Notes: generated by a model not told the origin, from the sequence alone. Positions 1 to 5,070 are shown, counted from the first letter of the stretch. The stretch is 6,031 nt of DNA from Gemmatimonadota bacterium (GCA_013042495.1 JABDQB010000358.1:1-6031), one strand, 5' to 3'. Translations and numbers: made by a program.

Positions 1-4
1 GAAA

Positions 5-33
5 GGCGGCCGCGGGGCTTTGCCCGGGCCGCC
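5..33 (-). terminator. Candidate terminator downstream of ada
   Basis: Seen: a 7-bp stem (5-11 with 27-33) encloses a second stem GGGC-TTT-GCCC (15-18 with 22-25), giving a very GC-rich composite hairpin. It lies 57 bases past the ada stop codon. Read on the minus strand it is followed by CTTTC at the window edge, so it could be an intrinsic terminator for ada, but the rest of any T-run lies outside the window. It could instead be the terminator or tail of a gene to the left, or a chance GC-rich fold. Confidence 0.35.
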
Positions 34-74
34 GTCATGCGTGGCGGGACTTCCCTGGATCGCTGTCGCGCCGC

Positions 75-89
75 CTGGCCTCGGGCCAG
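75..89 (-). other. Perfect short hairpin abutting the ada stop codon
   Basis: CTGGCC and GGCCAG form a perfect 6-bp stem with a 3-base loop directly next to the TAG stop of ada (90-92). There is no T-tract on either side, so it is not a classical intrinsic terminator. It could stabilise the 3' end of the ada mRNA or act together with the larger hairpin at 5-33. The stem is short, and chance is possible in such GC-rich DNA. Confidence 0.3.
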
Positions 90-1172
90 CTACGCTTCGT
101 CCTGGCTGAACAGGCCGCCGGGCGAGACCCGCGACTCCAGGTCGAGAAGGTGCTGCTTGCGCCACAGGCCACCTCCGTAGCCGGTGAGGCGCCCGTCGCT
201 GCCGACCACACGGTGGCAGGGAATGAAGATGGCCATGCGGTTGTCACCGTTCGCGCGGGCCACCGCTCGCACTGCCGACGGCCGGCCGATCACGCGCGCG
301 ATGTCCGCATAGCTTCGGGTCTCTCCGAACGGAATCTCCTGAAGTGCATCCCAGACCGTCTGCTGGAACTCCGTGCCCGGGGCCTCGAGCGGGACCGAGA
401 ACCGTCGCAGGTCACCGGCGAAGTACTCCCCGATCTCCCTCTCGACCCGGCTCAAAACACCGTTGTCTCCAGGTACGAGAACGCAGTCGAGGCGCCGCCG
501 CAGCCCCTCGAGCTGCTTTTCCAGCCTGCGCCGGTCGGAAAACTCGAAAAAGTAGAGCGAGTCCTCCGTACCGCCGGCGATCATTGGGCCGAGTGGCGTT
601 AGCACCCGCGTGACCTGCAGCACGATTCCGGTTCCCGACGCACTCGGGGTCGCCCCGACGAGCTGCCGAAACGCCTCGTTGAAGCCGCTCAGCGACTCGT
701 ATCCATGTTGGTACGCGGTGGTAGACACTCCGACTCCCTCCCTGATCTTGCCGAGCGCGAGGCCCAGCCGGCGCGATCGGCAGTACGCGTGAAACGTCAT
801 TCCATGGTGCCTCTGAAACCACCGGCGCACGCGATCCGGGTGCAGGCCCCGCTGGCGCAGGTCGTGGTCCCGCCAGCGTCGCGAGGGATCTTCGTCGAGA
901 TCGGCAAGCAACGCCTGCAGCCAGTCCGGTGGGCTGCCCGCCGGCTCCATGGGCCGACAACGCCGGCACGGCCGGTATCCCGAGTAGAGGGCGTCCCGGG
1001 CCGTCGCGAAGAACTCCACGTGCTGCGGCTTCGGCTTTCGGGCCGGACAGATCGGGCGGCAGAAGATCCCTGTCGTTCGGACACCGGTGAAGAAGACACC
1101 GTCGTAGGTCGCGTTCCGGCTCTGAAACGCGGCCATCATCTCCCCGTGCGCCGGCAGTGATTCCATTCTCAT
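90..1172 (-). CDS. ada: Ada: bifunctional methylated-DNA repair protein and AraC-type transcriptional activator
   Basis: This 360-residue protein has the complete three-part Ada architecture. Residues 1-74 form the methylphosphotriester repair domain, with zinc ligands C38, C42, C69 and C72 in RTTGIFCRPIC and YRPCRRC; C38 is the methyl acceptor in the E. coli protein and these positions match E. coli Ada. Residues about 80-180 are an AraC-type helix-turn-helix region. Residues about 185-350 are an O6-methylguanine-DNA methyltransferase domain with the acceptor motif PCHRV (C319), preceded by a conserved FGETRSYADIA segment. In the family, Ada irreversibly takes methyl groups from DNA phosphotriesters and from O6-methylguanine or O4-methylthymine. 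Methylation of the N-terminal cysteine turns it into an activator of ada and other alkylation-response genes. All key cysteines are present, so it should be active. The ATG at 1172 has no strong Shine-Dalgarno; an ATG two codons later (1166) is an alternative. It lies 64 bases downstream of the co-oriented cupin gene; read-through is possible, and autoregulation is likely by analogy. No alkB or alkA is visible. Confidence 0.97.
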   Translation of the reverse strand: MRMESLPAHGEMMAAFQSRNATYDGVFFTGVRTTGIFCRPICPARKPKPQHVEFFATARDALYSGYRPCRRCRPMEPAGSPPDWLQALLADLDEDPSRRWRDHDLRQRGLHPDRVRRWFQRHHGMTFHAYCRSRRLGLALGKIREGVGVSTTAYQHGYESLSGFNEAFRQLVGATPSASGTGIVLQVTRVLTPLGPMIAGGTEDSLYFFEFSDRRRLEKQLEGLRRRLDCVLVPGDNGVLSRVEREIGEYFAGDLRRFSVPLEAPGTEFQQTVWDALQEIPFGETRSYADIARVIGRPSAVRAVARANGDNRMAIFIPCHRVVGSDGRLTGYGGGLWRKQHLLDLESRVSPGGLFSQDEA

Positions 1173-1212
1173 GCGACCAAGATCGCTTCGCGACCGCGCC
1201 GGGGCTACCGAA

Positions 1213-1229
1213 GAATTCGCAACGAATTC
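1213..1229. promoter_or_regulatory. Perfect inverted repeat upstream of ada (operator or hairpin)
   Basis: GAATTCG-CAA-CGAATTC is a perfect 7-bp inverted repeat with a 3-base centre, lying 40 bases before the ada start codon and 7 bases after the cupin stop. It is AT-rich compared with its surroundings. The position suits an operator overlapping an ada promoter. In E. coli, Ada binds an AAT-N6-GCAA element; here AAT and GCAA co-occur but with different spacing, so it is not that box as written. It could also be a weak hairpin ending the cupin transcript, but no T-run follows. Confidence 0.35.
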
Positions 1230-1236
1230 AGCAGGC

Positions 1237-1599
1237 TCACCTCAGCCACTCCGGGTTCTCGATCGTGCGCGGATCATCCGCGTTGCCCGTGTTGAGCGTC
1301 CCGCTGGGCTCGAAGAGGAGCACCTGGACCTCGTCTACGGCGACGGGCCGGTGCTCCACTCCGCGCGGAACGATCAGGAACTCGCCCGGCTCCAGGTCGA
1401 TCACCGCGTCCCGCAGCTCCATTCGAAGACTGCCGTCGAGCACGAGGAATAATTCGTCCTCCTCGGCGTGGTGATGCCAGGTAAACTCACCGTGCAGCTT
1501 CGCGAGCTTCACGTGCTGGCCGTTGAGCTCACCCACGATCCGCGGATGCCAGTAATCCCGGATGCGGGACAGCCTCTCGCGCAGGTTTACCTTGTGCAC
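1237..1599 (-). CDS. Small cupin-domain protein
   Basis: A single-domain cupin of 120 residues from the GTG at 1599 (121 from the GTG at 1602). The first cupin motif is GEFTWHHHAEEDELFLVLDG (residues 37-56), with probable metal ligands H42, H44 and E49. The second is PGEFLIVPRGVEHRP (71-85), with ligand H83. The C-terminal VLLFEPSGTLNTGN is typical of a widespread family of small bacterial cupins whose substrate is unknown; a cytosolic metal-binding or small-molecule-binding role is inferred. Start choice: AAGGAGG at 1608-1614 lies 5 and 8 bases ahead of two tandem GTG codons, and family members begin close to the KVNL segment. An ATG at 1623 and a TTG at 1680 would add residues encoded across the ribosome binding site and are less likely. 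It is divergent from the O-methyltransferase gene and upstream of ada on the same strand. Confidence 0.9.
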   Translation of the reverse strand: MHKVNLRERLSRIRDYWHPRIVGELNGQHVKLAKLHGEFTWHHHAEEDELFLVLDGSLRMELRDAVIDLEPGEFLIVPRGVEHRPVAVDEVQVLLFEPSGTLNTGNADDPRTIENPEWLR

Positions 1600-1607
1600 C
1601 ACCGGTA

Positions 1608-1614
1608 CCTCCTT
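1608..1614 (-). promoter_or_regulatory. Ribosome binding site deciding the cupin start
   Basis: On the minus strand this reads AAGGAGG, a near-perfect anti-Shine-Dalgarno match, 5 bases before GTG 1602 and 8 bases before GTG 1599. It falls inside any longer reading frame beginning at 1623 or 1680, which argues against those starts. Confidence 0.8.
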
Positions 1615-1699
1615 GACCCGCATCGTAATCGTCGCTTCTGTAGCTCGTACGGTGAACGACCAGGGGCCCGAGGGCAACAATCGAGGAAAGGACCGGCCG
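1615..1699. promoter_or_regulatory. Divergent intergenic region between cupin and O-methyltransferase genes
   Basis: These 85 bases lie between the cupin Shine-Dalgarno and the O-methyltransferase GTG and should hold both promoters. A TTGACC hexamer at 1613-1618 on the plus strand resembles a -35 box, but no convincing -10 sits 16-18 bases downstream. On the minus strand only weak matches are seen. AAGGA at 1688-1692, 7 bases before the GTG at 1700, is the ribosome binding site of the O-methyltransferase gene. The position is certain; no exact promoter can be assigned. Confidence 0.4.
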
Positions 1700-2374
1700 G
1701 TGGCCGACTATCGGAAGTTTCTTCCGCTGAACGATGAGCTGTTCGACTACCTTCAGAGCAACACCACGGAACCGGATGCCGTCCAGCGGAGCCTGATCAA
1801 CCGAACGCGGGAACTCGGTGATTCCCGGCGCATGCAGATCGCTCACCCGCAGGCTGTGTTCATGACCTTCCTGACGCGTGCCATCGGTGCCCGCAGCGCC
1901 ATCGAAATTGGCACGTTCACCGGCTACTCGGCCCTGGCCATTGCACGCGGACTTCCGGCCGACGGAAGCTTGATCGCCTGCGACGTGAGCGAGGCGTGGA
2001 CGGCAGTCGCGCGGGAGGCATGGAAGACCGCGGGCGTTGCGGATCGGATCGAGCTTCGCATCGGACCTGCGTCGCAGACGCTCGGTTCCCTGGCGCCCGA
2101 CGTGACGTTCGACCTCGCCTTCATCGACGCTGACAAGGAATCGTATATCGAGTACTACGAGGCTCTGCTTCCACGCCTCGAAGCGGGTGGTTTGCTGCTT
2201 GCGGACAACACCCTCTGGGAGGGAAAGGTCACGGATTCCTCGATCGACGATTCACCGACTCGATCCATCCGGGCCTTCAACGCTCACGTGGCCGCGGATC
2301 CCAGAACGGAGCAGGTTCTCCTGTCGATCGCCGACGGTTTGACCCTGATCCGTCAGCGACCAGACACGGGGTGA
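1700..2374 (+). CDS. Class I SAM-dependent O-methyltransferase (family 3, caffeoyl-CoA OMT-like)
   Basis: A 224-residue protein, the usual length for cation-dependent O-methyltransferases. The SAM-binding motif I is EIGTFTGYSALAIA (69-82), followed by an acidic residue D95 in LIACDVSEAW. The metal-binding set is D143 in FIDADKESY and D169-N170 in LLLADNTLWEGKV, as in catechol and caffeoyl-CoA O-methyltransferases. It should transfer a methyl group from S-adenosylmethionine to a hydroxyl of a small, probably catechol-like, molecule in the cytosol; the real substrate is unknown. The start is GTG with AAGGA 7 bases upstream and the family's usual N-terminus (YRKFLPLNDELFDYL). A longer in-frame ATG at 1562 would run through the divergent promoter region and the cupin start and is rejected. 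Its neighbour, the divergent cupin, gives no direct clue to substrate. Convergent with the helix-hairpin-helix gene, 38 bases apart. Confidence 0.93.
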   Translation: MADYRKFLPLNDELFDYLQSNTTEPDAVQRSLINRTRELGDSRRMQIAHPQAVFMTFLTRAIGARSAIEIGTFTGYSALAIARGLPADGSLIACDVSEAWTAVAREAWKTAGVADRIELRIGPASQTLGSLAPDVTFDLAFIDADKESYIEYYEALLPRLEAGGLLLADNTLWEGKVTDSSIDDSPTRSIRAFNAHVAADPRTEQVLLSIADGLTLIRQRPDTG

Positions 2375-2378
2375 CACT

Positions 2379-2407
2379 GCTGGCGCAGCGACCAGCCGGC
2401 CTTCCGG
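2379..2407. terminator. Weak paired hairpins between convergent genes
   Basis: The 38-base gap between the O-methyltransferase stop and the convergent helix-hairpin-helix stop holds two small potential hairpins: GCTGG/CCAGC (2379-2383 with 2392-2396, 8-base loop) and CCGG/CCGG (2396-2399 with 2404-2407). They share base 2396, so both cannot form completely. No clear T-run follows on either strand. A terminator is expected between converging units, but this is only a weak candidate. Confidence 0.22.
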
Positions 2408-2412
2408 GCTCT

Positions 2413-2688
2413 TCAGGTCCCGGGAGGCCTGTCTTTCCAGTTCCACCACTGCAACAGCGCGGGCTCGTGGACCTCGTTTGACGCGAAGTACACGGCACAG
2501 CGGAACACGTACTTGACGCACGGATCGATCCGCTCTCCACGCAGCCGGCACAGATCGTCGTACAGGTGGTCCGGGTTCCGACCCCGCAGTTCGGAAACGG
2601 CCCCGAGGCCGAGATCGACGAGACAGTCCTCGATGCTGGGTCCGACTCCAGGAATGGTCTTGAGGTCAGTACTCGCGCGACTCGACAC
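2413..2688 (-). CDS. Helix-hairpin-helix protein, Cdd1 ('pathogenicity locus') family
   Basis: A 91-residue protein with one helix-hairpin-helix (LKTIPGVGPSIEDCLVDLGL, residues 9-28) followed by SELRGRNPDHLYDDLCRLRGERIDPCVKYVFRCAVYFASN. The order hairpin, LRGR-P-LY, DPC, then VFR-AVYFA is the signature of the small Cdd1-type family first named from a Clostridium difficile locus. Its molecular function is not established. The hairpin motif normally contacts DNA backbone non-specifically, so nucleic-acid binding is inferred. The C-terminus is rich in tryptophan (LLQWWNWKDRPPG), as is common here. The start is GTG, fixed by GGAGG 5 bases upstream (2694-2698). It lies 74 bases downstream of the GNAT gene on the same strand but has its own strong promoter-like sequence in that gap, so it is probably transcribed independently as well. 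Confidence 0.88.
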   Translation of the reverse strand: MSSRASTDLKTIPGVGPSIEDCLVDLGLGAVSELRGRNPDHLYDDLCRLRGERIDPCVKYVFRCAVYFASNEVHEPALLQWWNWKDRPPGT

Positions 2689-2693
2689 TCGGG

Positions 2694-2698
2694 CCTCC
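2694..2698 (-). promoter_or_regulatory. Ribosome binding site of the helix-hairpin-helix gene
   Basis: GGAGG on the minus strand, 5 bases before the GTG start; it decides the start, since no ATG is near. It directly follows the right arm of a 5-bp stem, CGGTT (2711-2715) with AACCG (2699-2703) around an 8-base loop. That stem could lightly tune access to the site. Confidence 0.75.
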
Positions 2699-2709
2699 GG
2701 TTCAGATGG

Positions 2710-2728
2710 AAACCGAAGATAAACCGAA
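2710..2728 (-). repeat. Two 8-bp direct repeats, 11 bp apart, over a promoter
   Basis: TTCGGTTT occurs twice on the minus strand (2721-2728 and 2710-2717), with starts exactly 11 bases apart, one DNA helical turn. The copies flank and partly cover the predicted -10 hexamer of the helix-hairpin-helix gene. Direct repeats in helical phase at a promoter are typical of an operator bound side by side by a regulator, but no regulator is identified and the repeat is short. Confidence 0.45.
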
Positions 2729-2744
2729 ACTCAAGCCCTGGCAA
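2716..2744 (-). promoter_or_regulatory. Sigma-70-like promoter of the helix-hairpin-helix gene
   Basis: On the minus strand, TTGCCA (2739-2744, 5 of 6 to the -35 consensus), a 17-base spacer, and TATCTT (2716-2721, 4 of 6 to the -10 consensus). Transcription would start near 2709, giving a leader of about 20 bases that still carries the GGAGG ribosome binding site. This is the best promoter match I see in the window, and it stands out as an AT-rich patch in GC-rich DNA. Confidence 0.6.
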
Positions 2745-2762
2745 CCGAGGTAGGGAGGCCGG

Positions 2763-3221
2763 TCAGTCCTCGATCAGCTGCCGCTCGAACACCACCTGGG
2801 TCTTGGTGAGAACGAACCCCAGGTCCTCGTAGAACAGCCGCGCGTCGTTACGCGTGGTCCGGGTGCGAATGCGCAGAGTGGCGATCTCCCTCTCAGCGGC
2901 CCACTCCTCGGCCACGGCCACCATCCGGCTGCCGATGCCGTGACCTCTCAGACTCTCCGTGACCACGAGCCCTCCCAGCTCGGCGAAGGGCTCGCCCCCG
3001 AGCCGGCGGGACCGAAAGACGTGGATCCATCCGACGACGGATCCGGATCCGTCTGCCGCCACCATCACGGCGTGGTTCTTGGAGGTCTTGATATCGAAAA
3101 GTCTCCGGCGCGCGTCGGCCGGCGTGGTCGGATACCCTAGTTCGCCGGACAACCGGGCTATTGCCTCGGCGTCGTCCGGTACGGCGGCACGGATGTGGAT
3201 CTCACGGGGTGCCCGCGTCAT
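2763..3221 (-). CDS. GNAT-family N-acetyltransferase
   Basis: A 152-residue single-domain GNAT protein. It opens with the usual first strand and helix, IHIRAAVPDDAEAIARLSGELGYP (8-31). The acetyl-CoA pyrophosphate loop is RGHGIG (92-97), matching (R/Q)xxGx(G/A), within LVVTESLRGHGIGSRMVAVAEEWA. The C-terminal NDARLFYEDLGF segment is the common motif of the last helix and strand. It should move an acetyl group from acetyl-CoA to an amine; the acceptor cannot be predicted. The ELGYP start resembles many stand-alone GNATs annotated only by family. The ATG start has GGGAAG about 7 bases upstream. It is divergent from amrS (131-base gap) and followed by the helix-hairpin-helix gene on the same strand, 74 bases on, so a two-gene transcript is possible. 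Confidence 0.93.
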   Translation of the reverse strand: MTRAPREIHIRAAVPDDAEAIARLSGELGYPTTPADARRRLFDIKTSKNHAVMVAADGSGSVVGWIHVFRSRRLGGEPFAELGGLVVTESLRGHGIGSRMVAVAEEWAAEREIATLRIRTRTTRNDARLFYEDLGFVLTKTQVVFERQLIED

Positions 3222-3247
3222 CGCTTTCTTCCCTGCTTCGAGTTCAG

Positions 3248-3263
3248 CCCACCTTCGGGCGGG
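3248..3263 (-). other. Compact hairpin in the GNAT leader
   Basis: On the minus strand CCCGCC-CGAA-GGTGGG folds into a 6-bp stem with one G-U pair, 26 bases before the GNAT start and just before its GGGAAG ribosome binding site. On the plus strand the same bases give CCCACC-TTCG-GGCGGG, with the very stable C(UUCG)G tetraloop but one A-C mismatch. A role in leader stability or pausing is inference. Confidence 0.35.
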
Positions 3264-3268
3264 TACAC

Positions 3269-3281
3269 CGGTTTATCTTCG
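3269..3281 (+). repeat. 13-base motif shared by the amrS and helix-hairpin-helix upstream regions
   Basis: CGGTTTATCTTCG here on the plus strand is identical to the minus-strand sequence at 2714-2726 upstream of the helix-hairpin-helix gene. Both copies hold TATCTT, a plausible -10 box, and both point toward the gene they precede. For amrS the -10 would be 3274-3279, but no good -35 lies 16-18 bases upstream. The same bases on the minus strand supply the candidate -10 of the GNAT gene. Confidence 0.4.
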
Positions 3282-3301
3282 CACACCGTCGCCCCGTTCA
3301 A
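3272..3301 (-). promoter_or_regulatory. Candidate sigma-70-like promoter of the GNAT gene
   Basis: On the minus strand, TTGAAC (3296-3301, 4 of 6), an 18-base spacer, and GATAAA (3272-3277, 4 of 6). Transcription would start near 3265, giving a leader of about 44 bases that includes the hairpin at 3248-3263. The match is moderate. The amrS promoter must also lie in this 131-base divergent gap and may overlap it. Confidence 0.42.
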
Positions 3302-3352
3302 AAGGGCCTCGGGCGCTGATTCGTGTTAAGTTTCAGGATCGGGGTAGAACCT

Positions 3353-4462
3353 ATGAAAGTAACCATCGATCGCGCGCATGTCGCTCCGACCCGCTACTGG
3401 ACGCTTCTCGAGGATGGGCGCGTACGCTGCGACCTGTGCCCGAGGCTCTGCCGCCTGCGCGAGGGCCAGCGGGGTCTGTGCTTTGTCCGAGCGAACCTGG
3501 GCGGACGGATCGTCCTCACCACGTATGGGCGGTCCAGCGGCTTCTGCATCGACCCCATCGAGAAGAAGCCTCTGAACCACTTCCTCCCCGGAACGTCCGT
3601 CTTCTCTTTCGGGACGGCCGGCTGCAACCTGACCTGCTCCTTCTGCCAGAACTGGCACATCAGCAAGTCGAGAGAGATGGATACGCTGGCCGAGACCGCG
3701 AGTCCGGCGGCGATCGCGAAGGCGGCCGCGGAGCTCGGCTGCCGGTCCGTGGCGTTCACCTACAACGACCCGGTCGTGTTCCATGAGTACGCCGTCGATG
3801 TCGCGGCGGCGTGCCGCGCCCGGGGAATCCGCACGGTGGCTGTCACCGCCGGGTATGTGTGCGAGGCCCCGCGGGCGGAGTTCTACCGCTGGATGGACGC
3901 TGCCAACGTCGATCTCAAGGGATTCACCGACTCATTCTACCGGAAGCTCGCGGCCGGACGGCTCGGTCCGGTCCTGGACAGCCTTCGCTACATCCGGCAC
4001 GAGACGGATACGTGGCTCGAGATCACCACGCTGCTGATCCCCGGTGAAAACGACTCCGCCGCCGAGATTCAAGCGCTGGCGAGTTGGGTGCTCGACGAAC
4101 TCGGGCCGGACGTACCGCTTCACTTCACGGCGTTTCATCCCGACTGGCGAATGCGTCACGTCCCCCCGACTCGCCGTGACACGCTGCGGAGGGCTCGCTC
4201 GATCGCCCGGGAGACGGGGATTCGCCATGTGTACACCGGCAACACCATCGATCCCGATGGCCAGGCGACGTACTGCCCGAGTTGCGGCTCCGTGTTGATC
4301 GGCAGAGACGGTTACGCCCTCGGCGCCTGGAGACTATCCGCGGATGGTCGTTGCGCCGCCTGTGGCACCGAGTGCGCGGGGGTGTTCGAGGATCTCCCCG
4401 GCGTATGGGGATCGCGCCGCCAGCCGGTATCCATGGCGCGGTACGCCGGCCACGGGACCTAG
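3353..4462 (+). CDS. amrS: AmmeMemoRadiSam system radical SAM enzyme AmrS
   Basis: A 369-residue radical SAM protein. The [4Fe-4S] cluster motif CX3CX2C is CNLTCSFC (C91, C95, C98), preceded by the pattern of this subfamily: an N-terminal cysteine cluster CDLCPRLCRLREGQRGLC (C26, C29, C33, C43), then IDPIEKKPLNHFLPGTSVFSFGTAGC. The C-terminus has two CxxC pairs, YCPSCG (C308, C311) and GRCAACG (C334, C337), likely a zinc or additional metal site, as in AmrS homologues. AmrS is found with AmrA (AMMECR1-like) and AmrB (Memo-like) proteins; the reaction is unknown, and a protein or RNA modification role is only a proposal. Neither partner is next to it. The ATG at 3353 with GGGGT 7 bases upstream is preferred; an in-frame GTG at 3323 would add 10 residues. 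Its stop overlaps that of the convergent acetyltransferase. Confidence 0.93.
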   Translation: MKVTIDRAHVAPTRYWTLLEDGRVRCDLCPRLCRLREGQRGLCFVRANLGGRIVLTTYGRSSGFCIDPIEKKPLNHFLPGTSVFSFGTAGCNLTCSFCQNWHISKSREMDTLAETASPAAIAKAAAELGCRSVAFTYNDPVVFHEYAVDVAAACRARGIRTVAVTAGYVCEAPRAEFYRWMDAANVDLKGFTDSFYRKLAAGRLGPVLDSLRYIRHETDTWLEITTLLIPGENDSAAEIQALASWVLDELGPDVPLHFTAFHPDWRMRHVPPTRRDTLRRARSIARETGIRHVYTGNTIDPDGQATYCPSCGSVLIGRDGYALGAWRLSADGRCAACGTECAGVFEDLPGVWGSRRQPVSMARYAGHGT

Positions 4463-4473
4463 CCGGGTCCGTG
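4451..4473. terminator. Hairpin enclosing two overlapping convergent stop codons
   Basis: CACGG-(G)-ACC pairs with GGTCCGTG (4466-4473) to give an 8-bp stem with one bulged G. The 6-base loop (4460-4465) holds most of CTAG 4459-4462, which supplies the TAG stop of amrS on the plus strand and the TAG stop of the acetyltransferase on the minus strand. It could act as a two-way terminator or 3'-end stabiliser for both mRNAs. No T-run follows on either side, so termination is uncertain; the stem also encodes the last residues of both proteins. Confidence 0.4.
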
Positions 4474-5070
4474 CTCAACCGGTGGGCGGTTCTGGTAGAC
4501 CTTGAACGCCCCGGAATCCATGAGGTCCATCTCCTTCCAGAACGTCAGGCCGCACTTCTCGGCGACCCTGCGGGAAGCGTGATTGTCCGGGTGGATCACC
4601 GCTACCACTCGATCCAGGCCACCCCGGTCGAATCCCCATTCGAGGACGGCTTGCGCTGCCTCCGTGGCGAGGCCGTCGCCCCAGGCCGCCGGAGCGAGGT
4701 GGTAGTGCAGCTCCGCGTCGCCGGTGCCGTCGATCTCCGTCGTGAGGAATCCCACACGGCCCACGATCTCTCCCGTGGCGCGCAGCTCGGCGACAAGGAG
4801 GCCGTACCCGCGGTCCCGGTAGTATTCCGCGACGTGCTGCCGAATGCCCTCTCTGACCTCCTCCAGCGTCGGCGATCGTCCGCCTGAGTACTGAACGACG
4901 GACGGGTCAGCGAAGATGCGGGCCAGGTCTTCGGCATCCTCCTCCCGAAGGGCGCGGAGACGCAGTCGCGCGGTCTCGATCTGCACGGGACCCTCGACCG
5001 GCCTTCCCGGGGACCACGACGAGCCGACGGCGTTCTCGCTCGACGGCGAGGCTGTGTCCTTGGTCTCCAC
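4459..5070 (-). CDS. GNAT-family N-acetyltransferase, RimJ/RimL type
   Basis: A 203-residue protein from the GTG at 5070, with the RimJ/RimL-like order: IETARLRLRALREEDAEDLARIFADPSVVQY (31-61), the acetyl-CoA loop AAWGDGLATEAAQAVLEWGF (128-147), then HPDNHASRRVAEKCGLTFWKEM (160-181). In this subgroup the acceptor is an alpha-amine of a protein or a small molecule; the substrate here is unknown. Start choice is open. The GTG at 5070 shares its first G with the TAG stop of the upstream hydrolase gene (TAGTG), which favours translational coupling. The extra 28 codons have G or C at 25 of 28 third positions, as in the rest of the gene. An internal GTG at 4986 with GAGG 5 bases upstream gives 175 residues and the family's normal N-terminus. 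The first 28 residues look disordered (Ser, Pro, Glu rich). Convergent with amrS, with overlapping stops. Confidence 0.9.
   Translation of the reverse strand: METKDTASPSSENAVGSSWSPGRPVEGPVQIETARLRLRALREEDAEDLARIFADPSVVQYSGGRSPTLEEVREGIRQHVAEYYRDRGYGLLVAELRATGEIVGRVGFLTTEIDGTGDAELHYHLAPAAWGDGLATEAAQAVLEWGFDRGGLDRVVAVIHPDNHASRRVAEKCGLTFWKEMDLMDSGAFKVYQNRPPVEHGPG

Noticed and set aside
150..602. Open plus-strand frame of 150 codons opposite ada
   Set aside because: It is antisense to the highly conserved Ada methyltransferase domain, has no family motif and no ribosome binding site; long shadow frames are expected in GC-rich DNA.
705..1160. Open plus-strand frame of 151 codons opposite the N-terminal half of ada
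   Set aside because: It is antisense to the zinc and AraC domains of Ada and shows no recognisable protein features.
2277..2744. Minus-strand frame of 155 codons over the helix-hairpin-helix gene and the O-methyltransferase end
   Set aside because: It is out of frame with the Cdd1-type protein, which has conserved motifs and a proper ribosome binding site; this frame is Ser/Arg/Pro-rich shadow sequence.
2706..2753. Short frame METEDKPKLKPWQPR on the plus strand
   Set aside because: It has no Shine-Dalgarno upstream and lies over the minus-strand promoter of the helix-hairpin-helix gene; most likely chance.
3323..3352. GTG at 3323 as the amrS start
   Set aside because: It has no ribosome binding site at a good distance, while the ATG at 3353 has GGGGT 7 bases upstream and leaves a normal-length AmrS.
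2959..3786. Plus-strand frame of 275 codons spanning the GNAT gene and the start of amrS
   Set aside because: It is antisense to one conserved gene and out of frame with another; the product is Arg/Ser/Pro-rich without motifs.
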